NCBI RefSeq assembly: GCF_002091635.1 | Contig: NZ_BDAC01000004.1 | Location: forward strand, 248,001 to 312,000 | From: Pseudomonas indica NBRC 103045 | GTDB lineage: Bacteria > Pseudomonadota > Gammaproteobacteria > Pseudomonadales > Pseudomonadaceae | DNA: 64,000 nucleotides | Reading direction: 5' to 3' | Position numbers and translations under genes: made by a program | The notes under the pieces: model-generated | Database searches by the model: none | Told to the model about the DNA's origin: nothing | The model's input: the letters and a program-made list of their open reading frames with translations, nothing else | Part shown: in pieces, positions 15,907 to 28,955 of the stretch | How positions within the stretch are numbered: the first letter of the stretch is position 1 | Layout of the letters: every line of letters begins with the position of its first letter

Positions 15907-17748
15907 TCAGCGCTGAGTCAACTGTCGGTACAACTGCGGCAGTCGCAGCGGCAACTGCCGGGGTTGGCGGATCAACGTGTAACCGTTGGCGCCGAACATG
16001 TACGGCAGGTAGTCGCCGGCCTCCTGATCGATGGTGATGCAGAACGGCAGGATGCCCTGGCGGCGCGCCTCCATCACCGCCTCGCGGGTGTCCTCCACCC
16101 CGTAGCGTCCCTCGTAGAGATCCAGGTCGTTGGGCTTGCCATCGGTGACCAGCAGCAACAGCTTGCGCCGCTGGCCGCGCTCGGCGAGCAGACGGCTGGC
16201 CTGGCGGATCGCCGCGCCCATGCGGGTGTAGTAGCCGGGCTTGAGCGCCTGGATGCGCCCACGGGTGTGGTCGTCGTAGCGTTGTTCGAAGGCTTTCAGT
16301 TCCGACAGGCGCACCTGTTGGCGGCGCAGCGAAGAAAAGCCGTAGAGGGCGAAGGGATCGCCGAGAGCGGATAGGGTTTCGCCGAACAGCAGCAGGCTGT
16401 CGCCGATCACGTCGATGACCCGGTGCTCGTTGTCCAGATGTGCCTCGGTGGACATCGACAGGTCCGCCAGCAGCAGGCAGGCCAGGTCGCGGCGGGTCTG
16501 GCGCTGTTCAAGGAACAGGCCCTTCTCGACGCACTGGCCGTGGCGGCGCTCGACGTGGAAATCCAGCCAGGCCTGCAAGTCCAGCTCGTCGCCCTGGGGT
16601 TGCTGGCGCAGCCACTGGCGATCATTGCGCAGGTGTTCGAACTGACGCCGCAGCCGCCGCGCCAAGGGGGCGAGGCGGTCCGGCAGGGGCTTCGGCTCGG
16701 CGCCGCGCGGCAGCATGCGCTGCACCTGCACGAAGTCGGCTTTCAGGCGCTGCTGGCGGTAATCCCATTCCGGCAGCAGCAGCCCTTCGCCCAGCGGCAG
16801 GTCGTCGGCCTCCGCCGGCGGCAGGTCCAGGTGCAGCTTGAGCCCGCCGCCTTTGCGCAAGCGCTGGCGCGACAGCGCCATCTCGTCGAGGTCTTCCGCC
16901 ACGCGGGCGGCGTCCAGGTCTTCGCTGTCGTCGCCGCAGCGGTCCAGATCGACATGCTCGGACCAACTGAACAGGTTCTCCAGGCGAAACAGCAGCAGGC
17001 CGCCCTTGCTGGTGCTCTCCTCCACCCGCCGGGCCCGCTTGCGCAGGTCGTTGCGCTGGCCAGCCGACGATTGCAGGGCGCTCTCGTCGTCCTCATCGAG
17101 ATTACCGGCCTGGGGCTGGTCGAGACGTTCGGCGGGGTACAGCCAGAGCGGCAATGGCCAGGGCGCGCGTTCGCTGGACGGAAACGCCGAAACGCTGCCG
17201 GGCTCGCGCAGGGCCTGCTGCAAGGCGCGTTCGAGAGCGGCCTCGCCGGACGGCAGGCGCGCCGGGTCCGGGCGCAGCGGTAGGTGCGCCTCCACCAGCG
17301 CGCGGTAGCGCGGACGCAATGCCGGATAGCGCTCCAGCAGGGCACAGGTCCAGGCCTGGTTGTCCCGCGCCCAGTGGCGCATGTCGCCGGCCTGGGCGGC
17401 GAGCAGCGCCAGCCAGCGGTACAGCTCGCGGTTCAGCGCGGCATCCGGGTACACCGCCAAGCTCTGCGGCAGGCGCAGGTGGCTGGCGTCGCACCAGGCC
17501 ACCGGCAGTTGCTTGCAGGTGCCGGCAACCTGTTGCAGCAGACTGCGCCGCAACAGCAGGTCGCGCGGGTTGGCCGCCGCCACGCCGACGCCACTGGCGC
17601 CGCCGAGGGCGCGGAACAGCACGCCAATGGCACGCTGCTCGCTCTCCAGCTCGACCCGCGCCTCCGGGAAGTCCGGGCTGGCGTGGCGGGTGATGAAGCG
17701 GTGCCAGGCGCTGCCGACCCACTCTTCCAGTTCGACGGTAAAGGCCAT
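15907..17748 (-). CDS. norD: NorD, VWA-domain nitric-oxide reductase activation protein
   Basis: A 613-residue soluble protein with a C-terminal von Willebrand A domain: LACLLLADLSMSTEAHL carries the DLSMS form of the MIDAS motif, followed by KLLLLVTDGKPNDLD. The N-terminal 350 residues are Leu/Arg-rich and helical with an acidic insert (LDEDDESALQS). NorD works with the MoxR-type ATPase NirQ in maturing NorCB. It is last in the norCBD operon, 77 bases after norB on the same strand, and converges on the small zinc-ribbon gene. Confidence 0.93.
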   Translation of the reverse strand: MAFTVELEEWVGSAWHRFITRHASPDFPEARVELESEQRAIGVLFRALGGASGVGVAAANPRDLLLRRSLLQQVAGTCKQLPVAWCDASHLRLPQSLAVYPDAALNRELYRWLALLAAQAGDMRHWARDNQAWTCALLERYPALRPRYRALVEAHLPLRPDPARLPSGEAALERALQQALREPGSVSAFPSSERAPWPLPLWLYPAERLDQPQAGNLDEDDESALQSSAGQRNDLRKRARRVEESTSKGGLLLFRLENLFSWSEHVDLDRCGDDSEDLDAARVAEDLDEMALSRQRLRKGGGLKLHLDLPPAEADDLPLGEGLLLPEWDYRQQRLKADFVQVQRMLPRGAEPKPLPDRLAPLARRLRRQFEHLRNDRQWLRQQPQGDELDLQAWLDFHVERRHGQCVEKGLFLEQRQTRRDLACLLLADLSMSTEAHLDNEHRVIDVIGDSLLLFGETLSALGDPFALYGFSSLRRQQVRLSELKAFEQRYDDHTRGRIQALKPGYYTRMGAAIRQASRLLAERGQRRKLLLLVTDGKPNDLDLYEGRYGVEDTREAVMEARRQGILPFCITIDQEAGDYLPYMFGANGYTLIRQPRQLPLRLPQLYRQLTQR

Positions 17749-17825
17749 GACTCACTCCGCTGCCGAGGGAAAAACGGCCCGGTCTGTCGCCAGCCGGGCC
17801 GTTGTGCGCATCAGAACCAACCGCT

Positions 17826-19689
<1,864 letters not shown>

Positions 19690-19746
19690 GGACGCCTCCT
19701 CATGGCTGTGCGCGGCCATTCTAGGAAGCGCCCCGGCGAAACCCGC

Positions 19747-19760
19747 TTGATGAGAATCAA
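19747..19760 (-). promoter_or_regulatory. FNR/Dnr box of the nor operon
   Basis: TTGAT-GAGA-ATCAA is a perfect palindromic Anr/Dnr box between nirP and norC, 58-71 bases upstream of the norC start, a normal activator position. Confidence 0.92.
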
Positions 19761-19785
19761 GAAAACCGATTGGAACAGTCGGGAT

Positions 19786-20031
19786 TCAGCGCAGGGCCAG
19801 GGTCAGCCCGATGGCCGCCGCCATCGCCAGCGGCCAGGCCAGCAACAGGCCGCGCCAGAAACGCGGCGCGCGATGCAGTTCCATGAAGCGGTCGACGATC
19901 AGCCAGGCCTTGCCCAGCGCGGCGACCAGCACGCCGCCGGCCATGAGCGCACCGCTGCCGGCCGAGCCGAAACCGACGGTGGCCAGCGACAGCAGCGCCA
20001 GGCCGATCCAGCACAACGACAACACGCTCAT
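19786..20031 (-). CDS. nirP: NirP, small membrane protein (oxidase subunit IV-like)
   Basis: An 81-residue protein with three hydrophobic segments (LCWIGLALLSLATVGFG, GALMAGGVLVAALGKAWLIV, LLLAWPLAMAAAIGLTL) and the KAWLIVDRFMELHRAP motif of the prokaryotic cytochrome oxidase subunit IV family. In P. aeruginosa it is the last gene of nirQOP. It follows nirO by seven bases. It probably stabilises a membrane complex with NirO; the biochemical role is not known. Confidence 0.85.
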   Translation of the reverse strand: MSVLSLCWIGLALLSLATVGFGSAGSGALMAGGVLVAALGKAWLIVDRFMELHRAPRFWRGLLLAWPLAMAAAIGLTLALR

Positions 20032-20038
20032 AGCGTCC

Positions 20039-20626
20039 TCAACGCAGCACGTAGACCAGGGGGAACAGCAGCACCCAGACCAGATCGACCATGTGCCAAT
20101 AGAGCACGCCGGACTCCAGCCCGCTGCAACGCCCCGGCCCGTAGGCCCGCTGTCCGCAACGCAGGGCCAGGAAAGCGAGGATCGCCATGCCCAGCAGCAC
20201 GTGGAGGAAGTGGAAGCCGGTGAGAATCCAGTAGAGGGTGAAGAAGGTGTCGTGTTCGATATCCAGGCCGAGCCGCGTCAGGTGCGCGTACTCACCCAGC
20301 TTGAGCACCACGTAGACCACCGCCGAGGCCAGCGCGGCGAGCAGCAGCACGGCGGCCCGGCGCGGCCGGTCGTCGCGCACCCGCTGCACCGCCAGCGCCG
20401 CCAGCCATCCGCCGGTAAGCAGGCTCAGTGTCAGCGCCAGCCCGGTGGAACCGTCCAGCGCGGCCTGCCCCTCGGCGAACAGCGCGGGATGCAGCAGCCG
20501 GGTGACGGCGAAGGCCAGGATCAGCAGGCCGAACACCGCCAGCTCGGCGAGGATGAAGAACCACATCGCCAGGTCGCCCGGCAACGGGCGGACGGCGGCC
20601 TCAGGCGAAGTGGACATCCACCACAT
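20039..20626 (-). CDS. nirO: NirO, cytochrome c oxidase subunit III-like protein
   Basis: A 195-residue protein with five predicted helices of the haem-copper oxidase subunit III family (NorE-type): GDLAMWFFILAELAVFGLL, GFHFLHVLLGMAILAFLAL and YWHMVDLVWVLLFPLVYVL. NorE/NirO proteins accompany NO reductases and improve NO turnover, but are not catalytic. It overlaps the end of nirQ by 26 bases if started at 20626; an internal ATG at 20617 (MSTSPEAA) is an alternative start. It lies between nirQ and nirP. Confidence 0.88.
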   Translation of the reverse strand: MWWMSTSPEAAVRPLPGDLAMWFFILAELAVFGLLILAFAVTRLLHPALFAEGQAALDGSTGLALTLSLLTGGWLAALAVQRVRDDRPRRAAVLLLAALASAVVYVVLKLGEYAHLTRLGLDIEHDTFFTLYWILTGFHFLHVLLGMAILAFLALRCGQRAYGPGRCSGLESGVLYWHMVDLVWVLLFPLVYVLR

Positions 20627-21404
20627 CCATCAGCGCGGCGACGGTCTGCGGGTCGTCCGACAGCGGCTCGGCGAGGCAGGCCAGGCAGGCCTCGCGCGGC
20701 GCCACACCGGCACCGATCAGGCGCGCGGCGAAGATCAGCAGGCGGGTCGAGGCCACTTCCTCCAGATCGTGCTGCTCCAGGCGGCGCAACGCCTGCCCCA
20801 GAGCGACCACCCGCTCGGCCAGCTCGATGTCCACCTGCGCCTCGTGGGCGACGATGCGCACCTCCTCCGCCGCCTCGGGGTAGTCGAAGCGCAGGGCGAC
20901 GAAGCGCTGGCGGGTGCTGGGCTTCATGCCCTTGAGCAGGTTCTGGTAGCCGGGGTTGTAGGACACCACCAGCATGAAACCGGGCGGCGCGCGCAACGCC
21001 TCGCCGGTACGCTCGATGTACAGCTCGCGACGGTCGTCGGCCAGCGGGTGCAGCACCACGGCGGTGTCCTGGCGCGCCTCCACCACCTCGTCCAGGTAGC
21101 AGATACCGCCCTCGCGCACCGCGCGGGTCAGCGGGCCGTCCTGCCACCAGGTGCCGTCGGCGCCGATCAGGTGGCGGCCGACCAGGTCGGCGGCGGAGAG
21201 GTCGTCGTGGCAGGCCACGGTGTACAGCGGCAGCTCCAGGCGCCGGGCCATGTGCTGGACGAAGCGGGTCTTGCCGCACCCGGTGGGGCCCTTGATCAGC
21301 ACCGGCATGCCGTGCCGCCAGGCCCGCTCGAACAGCGCCACCTCGTTGCCGAGCGGCGCGTAGAACGGCAGGTCATGGCCAAGGGAAGAAAGGACGGCGG
21401 ACAC
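20601..21404 (-). CDS. nirQ: NirQ, MoxR-family AAA+ ATPase
   Basis: A 267-residue MoxR-type ATPase (or 274 from an in-frame ATG at 21425; GTG 21404 has a GAGG site about eight bases upstream). It has Walker A GPTGCGKTRF near residue 40, Walker B GGICYLDEV near 100, sensor I VVSYNPGYQ and the C-terminal lid. NirQ/NorQ acts with NorD to activate NorCB and to keep NIR and NOR activities coordinated. It is divergent from nirS, with a single FNR/Dnr box in the 255-base gap. Confidence 0.93.
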   Translation of the reverse strand: MSAVLSSLGHDLPFYAPLGNEVALFERAWRHGMPVLIKGPTGCGKTRFVQHMARRLELPLYTVACHDDLSAADLVGRHLIGADGTWWQDGPLTRAVREGGICYLDEVVEARQDTAVVLHPLADDRRELYIERTGEALRAPPGFMLVVSYNPGYQNLLKGMKPSTRQRFVALRFDYPEAAEEVRIVAHEAQVDIELAERVVALGQALRRLEQHDLEEVASTRLLIFAARLIGAGVAPREACLACLAEPLSDDPQTVAALMDVVDVHFA

Positions 21405-21467
21405 GGGAATCACCTCGGACGGCAACGGAAACTGCCCCGCACGCTACCGGCCCCTGCGACAACGTGA

Positions 21468-23378
<1,911 letters not shown>

Positions 23379-23434
23379 GCCGTCTGGGGCGGGCCTCACG
23401 GCCCGCCCCAGCCCCTCAGCCAAAGGAACTGCGC

Positions 23435-23755
23435 ATGTCACTCCTCCGCCTCGCCCTGCTCGCCGCCTGCCTGTCCGGCCCCGTCGCCCAGGCCGAGGGA
23501 CTTGATTCGGCGCGGCAGGCCGAACTGGACAACCTGCTGCGCCAGGACTGCGGCTCCTGTCACGGCCTGCGCCTGACCGGTGGCCTGGGCCCGCCGCTGA
23601 CTCGCGAAGCCCTGGCCGGCAAGCCACGCGACAGCCTGATCGCCACCGTCCGCCACGGCCGCCCCGGCACCGCCATGCCCGGCTGGGAGGGCCTGCTCGG
23701 CGAGCAGGACATCGCCTGGCTGATCGATCGCCTGACAGAAGGAAACCCGCAATGA
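23435..23755 (+). CDS. nirC: Cytochrome c NirC
   Basis: A 106-residue periplasmic c-type cytochrome with signal peptide (RLALLAACLSGPVAQA) and one haem site CGSCH near residues 35-39, with Met candidates near the C terminus (AMPGW). NirC can donate electrons to NirS and takes part in late haem d1 maturation. It directly follows nirS with no nirM in between, unlike P. aeruginosa. Its stop overlaps the nirF start by four bases. Confidence 0.93.
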   Translation: MSLLRLALLAACLSGPVAQAEGLDSARQAELDNLLRQDCGSCHGLRLTGGLGPPLTREALAGKPRDSLIATVRHGRPGTAMPGWEGLLGEQDIAWLIDRLTEGNPQ

Positions 23756-24930
23756 TCCGAGCGACCCTGCTGGCGCTGGCCAGCCTGCTTTTGACCGCCT
23801 GCGCCCAGCAAGCCGACCTGCGCGGCAGCGGCGACCTCGGCGTGGTGGTGGAACGCGCCAGCGGCAGCCTGCAGATCGTCGAGAGCAGCCGCCGCAGCCG
23901 CCTGGCCCGCGTCGAGGGCCTGGGCGATTTGTCCCACGCCTCGGTAGTGTTCTCCCGCGACCAGCGCTACGCCTACGTGTTCGGCCGCGACGGCGGGCTG
24001 ACCAAGGTCGACCTGCTGCGCCAGCGCATCGACCGGCGCATCGTCCAGGGCGGCAACAGCATTGGCGGCGCCATCAGCCAGGACGGCTCGCTGATCGCCG
24101 TCTCCAACTACGAACCGGGCGGCGTGCGGGTGTTCGACGCCGCCACCCTGGCACCCATCGCCGAAATCGTCGCCACTCCGCTGGCCGAGGGCGGCAAGCG
24201 CTCGCGCGTGGTGGGCCTGGTGGACGCGCCCGGCCAGCGCTTCGTCTTCAGCCTGTTCGACACCGGCGAAATCTGGACCGCCGATTTCAGCCAGGGCCAC
24301 ACGCCCATCGTCACCCGCTACACCGGCATCGGCAAGCAGCCCTACGACGCTCTCATCACCCCGGACGGCCGCTACTACATGGCCGGGTTGTTTGGCGAGG
24401 ACGGCATGGCCCGCCTCGACCTCTGGCATCCCGAGCGCGGCGTGCAGCGGGTGCTGGAGGACTACGGCCGCGGCGCGCAGAAGCTGCCGGTGTACAAGAT
24501 GCCCCACCTGGAAGGCTGGACCGTGGCCGGCGAGCAGGCCTTCGTCCCCGCCGTCGGCCACCACCAGGTGCTGGTGCTGGACAGCCGCGACTGGCGCCAG
24601 ACCGACCGCATCGACGTGCTCGGCCAGCCGGTGTTCGTCATGGCGCGGCCGGACCACCGGCAGATCTGGGTCAACTTCGCCTACCCGGACAACGGCAAGG
24701 TGCAGGTGATCGACAGCGAGACGCACCGCATCATCAGCACCCTGGAACCGGGCCCGGCGGTATTGCACATGGAATTCACCGCGCGCGGCGACCAGCTCTG
24801 GCTGTCCGTGCGCGACGGCGGCGAAGTGCAGGTCTGGGACCCGTATCGCCTGGAACTGCTCCAATGCCTGCCCGCGCAAAGCCCGAGCGGTATCTTCTTC
24901 AGCAGCCGGGCCCACGAGACGGGGCTCTGA
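23752..24930 (+). CDS. nirF: NirF, haem d1 biosynthesis protein
   Basis: A 392-residue beta-propeller protein related to the d1 domain of NirS. The N terminus ([16 protein letters not shown]) is a lipoprotein signal with Cys lipobox, so it is a membrane-anchored periplasmic protein, as shown for P. aeruginosa NirF. It is thought to act on the propionate side chain or oxidation state of a d1 precursor, dihydro-haem d1. Conserved stretches: [44 protein letters not shown]. Four-base overlap with nirC; nirD starts two bases later. Confidence 0.94.
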   Translation: MIRATLLALASLLLTACAQQADLRGSGDLGVVVERASGSLQIVESSRRSRLARVEGLGDLSHASVVFSRDQRYAYVFGRDGGLTKVDLLRQRIDRRIVQGGNSIGGAISQDGSLIAVSNYEPGGVRVFDAATLAPIAEIVATPLAEGGKRSRVVGLVDAPGQRFVFSLFDTGEIWTADFSQGHTPIVTRYTGIGKQPYDALITPDGRYYMAGLFGEDGMARLDLWHPERGVQRVLEDYGRGAQKLPVYKMPHLEGWTVAGEQAFVPAVGHHQVLVLDSRDWRQTDRIDVLGQPVFVMARPDHRQIWVNFAYPDNGKVQVIDSETHRIISTLEPGPAVLHMEFTARGDQLWLSVRDGGEVQVWDPYRLELLQCLPAQSPSGIFFSSRAHETGL

Positions 24931-24932
24931 GC

Positions 24933-25391
24933 ATGGAACTGGACAACCTCAGCCGGCGCCTCATCGAGCGCTTCCAGCACGGCATGCCGCTCTGTCCCGA
25001 GCCCTATCGGGCGATGGCCGAGGCGCTGGACTGCACCGAGGCCGACGTGCTCGACCGGCTGGCCCGGCTCCAGGCCGAAGGCGCGCTGTCGCGGGTCGGC
25101 CCGGTGTTCGAACATCGCCGCGCCGGCGCCAGCACCCTGGTCGCCCTGAGCGTGCCCGAGGCGCGCCTGGAGCAGGTGGCGGCGCGCATCAGCCAGTTCC
25201 CCGAGGTAAACCACAACTACCGCCGCGAGCACCGCTACAACCTCTGGTTCGTCCTGACCGGCCCGGACCGCGCCCACCTGTCCCGGGTGCTCGACGAAAT
25301 CGAAGCGGAAACCGGCCTGATGCCGCTGGACCTGCCGATGCACACCGCCTACCGCATCGACCTCGGCTTCCCCCTGGAGACCCTGCGATGA
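24933..25391 (+). CDS. nirD: NirD, siroheme decarboxylase component
   Basis: A 152-residue Lrp/AsnC-fold protein from ATG 24933. The NirDLGH proteins decarboxylate the acetate groups of siroheme to didecarboxysiroheme. Residues about 1-60 form the winged-helix part ([20 protein letters not shown]) and 60-150 the ligand-binding part with the conserved [18 protein letters not shown], where His residues support catalysis. It is closest to NirG in the same cluster. It overlaps nirL by four bases. Confidence 0.93.
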   Translation: MELDNLSRRLIERFQHGMPLCPEPYRAMAEALDCTEADVLDRLARLQAEGALSRVGPVFEHRRAGASTLVALSVPEARLEQVAARISQFPEVNHNYRREHRYNLWFVLTGPDRAHLSRVLDEIEAETGLMPLDLPMHTAYRIDLGFPLETLR

Positions 25392-25885
25392 ACACCGAGC
25401 AACACCTCGAATTGCGCCGCCTGCTGGAACAGGGCCTGCCGCTGGTGCCGCGCCCGTACCGGCTGCTGGCCGAGCGACTCGGCTGTGCCGAAGACGAGGT
25501 GCTGGCCCAGGTCGGGGAATGGCAGGCGGAGGGACTGTTCCGCCGCGTCGGACTGGTGCTGCGCCACCACGCCCTGGGCTATCGCGCCAACGCCATGCTG
25601 GTGCTGGACATCCCCGATGCCGAGGTGGACGACGTCGGCCGCCGGCTCGGCCAGGCGCCCGGCGTCAACCTCTGCTACCGCCGTCCGCGCCGTCCGCCGC
25701 AGTGGCGCTACAACCTGTTCTGCATGATCCACGGCCGCGAGCGCGAGCAGGTGCGCCAGCGCATCGCCGCACTGCTCGGCGAGCAGGGCCTGGCGCACCA
25801 TCCCCATGCCCTGCTGTTCAGCATCCGCGCCTACAAGCAATGCGGCGGTCGCTACGCCCCCGCCGCGGAGCGCCGCCATGGATGA
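25388..25885 (+). CDS. nirL: NirL, siroheme decarboxylase component
   Basis: A 165-residue AsnC/Lrp-like subunit. The helix-turn-helix-like N terminus ([20 protein letters not shown]) is followed by the ligand domain with [20 protein letters not shown], the NirL/NirH version of the active-site loop (Arg-rich, against YRREH in NirD/NirG). NirL and NirH form pairs with NirD and NirG. It overlaps nirD by four bases and nirG by eight. Confidence 0.93.
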   Translation: MNTEQHLELRRLLEQGLPLVPRPYRLLAERLGCAEDEVLAQVGEWQAEGLFRRVGLVLRHHALGYRANAMLVLDIPDAEVDDVGRRLGQAPGVNLCYRRPRRPPQWRYNLFCMIHGREREQVRQRIAALLGEQGLAHHPHALLFSIRAYKQCGGRYAPAAERRHG

Positions 25886-26321
25886 CCTCGACCGCCGCCT
25901 GATCGACCGCCTGCAATACGGCCTGCCGCTGGTGCGCCGCCCCTGGGAGGCACTGGCCGACGAGCTGGCCGCGCCCCCCGCCGAGTTGCGCAGGCGGGTG
26001 CAGGCGCTGTTGGACGACGGCACCCTGACCCGCTTCGGCCCGATGTTCGACATCGAACGCCTCGGCGGCGCCTTCACCCTGGCGGCACTGGCCGTGCCCG
26101 AAACACGCTTCGAGGAAGTGGCCGCACTGCTCCACGACCTGCCCGAAGTGGCCCACAACTACCGCCGCGAGCACGCCTACAACATGTGGTTCGTCCTGGC
26201 CTGCGCGACCCCCGCCGACGTCGCCGCCAGCCTGGCGCGAATCGAGGCGCGAACCGGTCTCGCCGTGCTCGATCTGCCCAAGGAGGCGACCTACCATGTC
26301 GGCCTGCATTTCCCCCTCTGA
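25878..26321 (+). CDS. nirG: NirG, siroheme decarboxylase component
   Basis: A 147-residue AsnC/Lrp-like protein from ATG 25878. The active-site segment [17 protein letters not shown] matches NirD, so NirD and NirG are paralogues from duplication. Its start overlaps nirL by eight bases and its end overlaps nirH by 26, consistent with translational coupling in the d1 operon. Confidence 0.93.
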   Translation: MDDLDRRLIDRLQYGLPLVRRPWEALADELAAPPAELRRRVQALLDDGTLTRFGPMFDIERLGGAFTLAALAVPETRFEEVAALLHDLPEVAHNYRREHAYNMWFVLACATPADVAASLARIEARTGLAVLDLPKEATYHVGLHFPL

Positions 26322-26808
26322 CGCCGATCTGGCACGGCGGCTGGTCGCCCTCACCGAAGCCGGCCTGCCGCTGGTGGAAGACCCCTGGGGCTGGCTCGCC
26401 GAACGCCTCGGGCTGAGCCCGGACGCCACCCTGGCACTGCTCGCCCGGCTCCATGCGGATGGCGCCATCCGCCGCATCGCCGCCGTGCCCAACCATTACC
26501 GCCTGGGCTACCGGCACAACGGCATGACCGTATGGGACGTCGCCGACGATGCGATCGAGCGCCTCGGTCCGGCCGTCGGTACCCTGCCCTGCGTCAGCCA
26601 CTGCTACCGCCGCCCGCGCAAGGACGGCTGGCGCTACAACCTGTTCGCCATGGTCCACGGCCGCAGCGCGGCGGAGATCGATGGCTACCGCGCCGAAATC
26701 CGCGCCCTCCTCGGCGACGCCTGCCGCGCCGACGACATGCTGGTCAGCAGCCGCATCCTGAAGAAGACCGGCCTGCGGCTGGGTGAACCCCGCTCACGCA
26801 TGCGCTGA
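26296..26808 (+). CDS. nirH: NirH, siroheme decarboxylase component
   Basis: A 170-residue AsnC/Lrp-like protein. CYRRPRKDGWRYNLFAMVHG is the NirL/NirH-type loop. With NirD, NirL and NirG it removes the C12 and C18 acetate carboxyls of siroheme. The end of nirG overlaps its start. A gap of 118 bases to nirJ has a new strong ribosome site but no visible promoter. Confidence 0.93.
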   Translation: MSACISPSDADLARRLVALTEAGLPLVEDPWGWLAERLGLSPDATLALLARLHADGAIRRIAAVPNHYRLGYRHNGMTVWDVADDAIERLGPAVGTLPCVSHCYRRPRKDGWRYNLFAMVHGRSAAEIDGYRAEIRALLGDACRADDMLVSSRILKKTGLRLGEPRSRMR

Positions 26809-26926
26809 GCGCGACGCCCTGCCGCACCGGGGCCCGCCCCTTTCTTGCGCGAAATCAAGGAGCGCCTCCCGGCCCTCGCCGATCCTGCGAACACAGGACG
26901 GCACCCGAATCCAGGAGGATCTGCCC

Positions 26927-28105
26927 GTGTTGAGGATCAGCCATTACCTGCGCACCCTGGCCGGCCAGAGCCCGGCCCCGCGCAGCGCACCACCCGGCAG
27001 CACACGCCCGCCGGTGGTGATCTGGAACCTGCTGCGGCGCTGCAACCTGACCTGCCGGCATTGCTACGCGACCTCCGCCGACAGCACCTTCCGCGACGAG
27101 CTGGACACCGACGAAGCCCTGCGGGTGATCGACGATCTGCACGACGCCGGGGTGCGTGTGCTGATCCTGTCTGGCGGCGAACCGCTTTTGCGCCCTGACC
27201 TGTTCCAGCTCGCCGACCATGCGCGGACACGCGGCTTCTTCGTCGCCCTCTCCAGCAACGGCACGCTGATCGACGAGGGCAACATCGAGCGGATCGCCGC
27301 GGCCCGCTTCGACTACGTCGGCATCAGCCTCGACGGCCTGGAAGCGGTGCACGACGACTGGCGCCAACTCAAGGGCAGCTTCGCCGCCTCGCTGCGCGGC
27401 GTGGACCTGTGCCGCGCCCACGACATCCGCGTCGGCCTGCGCACCACCCTGACCCGCCACAACCACCCGCAACTGCCCGCGCTGCTCGACCTGATGCGCG
27501 AACACGACGTGCAGAAGTTCTACCTCTCGCACCTCAACTACAGCGGTCGCGGCAAGCGCAGCCGCGGCGCCGACGCCCACGCCCGGATGACCCGCGAGGC
27601 CATGTGGCTGATCTTCGACCGCGCCTGGGAAGACATCCGCGCCGGGCACGACAGCGATTTCGTCAGCGGCAACAACGACGCCGACGCCGTGCTCCTCCTG
27701 CACTGGGCCGAACGGCACCTGCCGGAGCAGCGCGACGAACTGGAACGCCTGCTGCGCGCCTGGGGCGGCAACGCCTCGGGGGCCGGCATCGCCAACATCG
27801 ACAACATCGGCGACGTGCACCCGGACACCTACTGGTGGCAGCACCGCGTCGGCAACGTGCGCCGGCAATCCTTCCGCGAACTCTGGCTGGAGCGCCCGGA
27901 CCCGCTGCTGCAACGCCTGCGCCAGCACCCGCGCGCGGTGGGCGGGCGCTGCGCCGGGTGTCGCTGGCTGGCGATCTGCAACGGCAACACCCGCACCCGC
28001 GCCTGGGCCGAGGGCGACCTCTGGGCCGAAGACCCCGGCTGCTACCTGAGCGATGCGGAAATCGGCCTGTCCGAACCGCGGCGCATCCATAGCGTTTCCC
28101 TCTGA
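26927..28105 (+). CDS. nirJ: NirJ, radical SAM enzyme of haem d1 synthesis
   Basis: A 392-residue radical SAM/SPASM protein. The GTG at 26927 follows AGGAGG by eight bases; the adjacent TTG is a weaker alternative. Cys39, Cys43 and Cys46 (CNLTCRHC) bind the SAM cluster; GGEPLLR is the SAM-binding GGE. The C-terminal SPASM-like cysteines are in [15 protein letters not shown] and the later C of EDPGC. NirJ removes the propionate groups of didecarboxysiroheme and installs the keto groups. It sits between nirH and nirE. Confidence 0.95.
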   Translation: MLRISHYLRTLAGQSPAPRSAPPGSTRPPVVIWNLLRRCNLTCRHCYATSADSTFRDELDTDEALRVIDDLHDAGVRVLILSGGEPLLRPDLFQLADHARTRGFFVALSSNGTLIDEGNIERIAAARFDYVGISLDGLEAVHDDWRQLKGSFAASLRGVDLCRAHDIRVGLRTTLTRHNHPQLPALLDLMREHDVQKFYLSHLNYSGRGKRSRGADAHARMTREAMWLIFDRAWEDIRAGHDSDFVSGNNDADAVLLLHWAERHLPEQRDELERLLRAWGGNASGAGIANIDNIGDVHPDTYWWQHRVGNVRRQSFRELWLERPDPLLQRLRQHPRAVGGRCAGCRWLAICNGNTRTRAWAEGDLWAEDPGCYLSDAEIGLSEPRRIHSVSL

Positions 28106-28118
28106 GCAAGGAGCTTCC

Positions 28119-28955
28119 ATGGACCCGATGTCGCAACTCCCCGCTGCCCTCGCGGCGCGGCTCGAACCCGGCGAAGTGGCCTTGGTGGGTGCCGGACCGG
28201 GCGACCCCGGCCTGCTCACCCTGCGCGCCTGGAGCCTGTTGCAGCAGGCCGACGCGGTGGTCTACGACCGCCTGGTCAACCCGGCGCTGCTGGACATGCT
28301 GCCGCCCCGCTGCGAGACCCACTACGTCGGCAAGGCCGCCGGCCACCACAGCCTGCCGCAGGACGACATCAACCTGCTGCTCGCCGGGCTGGCCCTGCAA
28401 GGGCTGCGCGTGGTGCGGCTGAAAGGCGGCGACCCGTTCATCTTCGGCCGTGGCGGCGAGGAACTGGACTACCTGCTCAAGCGTGGCATCGACTGCCAGG
28501 TGGTGCCCGGCGTCACCGCCGCCTCGGGCTGCTGCAGCTACGCCGGCATCCCCTTGACCCATCGCGGCCTGGCGCAGTCCTGCCAGTTCATCACCGGCCA
28601 CCTGCAGGCGGATGGCGCCCTGCACCTGCCCTGGCAGAGCCTGGCCAGCGGCGGCCAGACCCTGGTGTTCTACATGGGCCTGGCCAGCCTCGAGGAAATC
28701 AGCCGCGAACTGATCGCCGCCGGCCTGCCGCCGCACACCCCGGCGGCCCTGCTCGGCAACGGCACCCGGCCGGACCAGCAGGTGGTTCGTGGCCGCCTGG
28801 ACGGCCTCGCCGCTCTCGCCCAGGAACATCGCCTCGCCCCGCCGACGCTCACCGTGATCGGCGCAGTGGTGGACCTGTTCGCCGACCGTGTCCTGGACTA
28901 CCCCGCCCGCCTGCGCGCCGAACGCATGCCACGCGTGGAGGCGCTATGCGGCTGA
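28119..28955 (+). CDS. nirE: NirE, uroporphyrinogen-III C-methyltransferase
   Basis: A 278-residue SAM-dependent methyltransferase that makes precorrin-2, the entry point to siroheme and haem d1. Family motifs are clear: [18 protein letters not shown] at the N terminus, [26 protein letters not shown] and [20 protein letters not shown]. The ATG at 28119 follows AAGGAG. It overlaps nirN by ten bases. A dedicated SUMT inside nir clusters is typical of P. aeruginosa-type operons. Confidence 0.95.
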   Translation: MDPMSQLPAALAARLEPGEVALVGAGPGDPGLLTLRAWSLLQQADAVVYDRLVNPALLDMLPPRCETHYVGKAAGHHSLPQDDINLLLAGLALQGLRVVRLKGGDPFIFGRGGEELDYLLKRGIDCQVVPGVTAASGCCSYAGIPLTHRGLAQSCQFITGHLQADGALHLPWQSLASGGQTLVFYMGLASLEEISRELIAAGLPPHTPAALLGNGTRPDQQVVRGRLDGLAALAQEHRLAPPTLTVIGAVVDLFADRVLDYPARLRAERMPRVEALCG

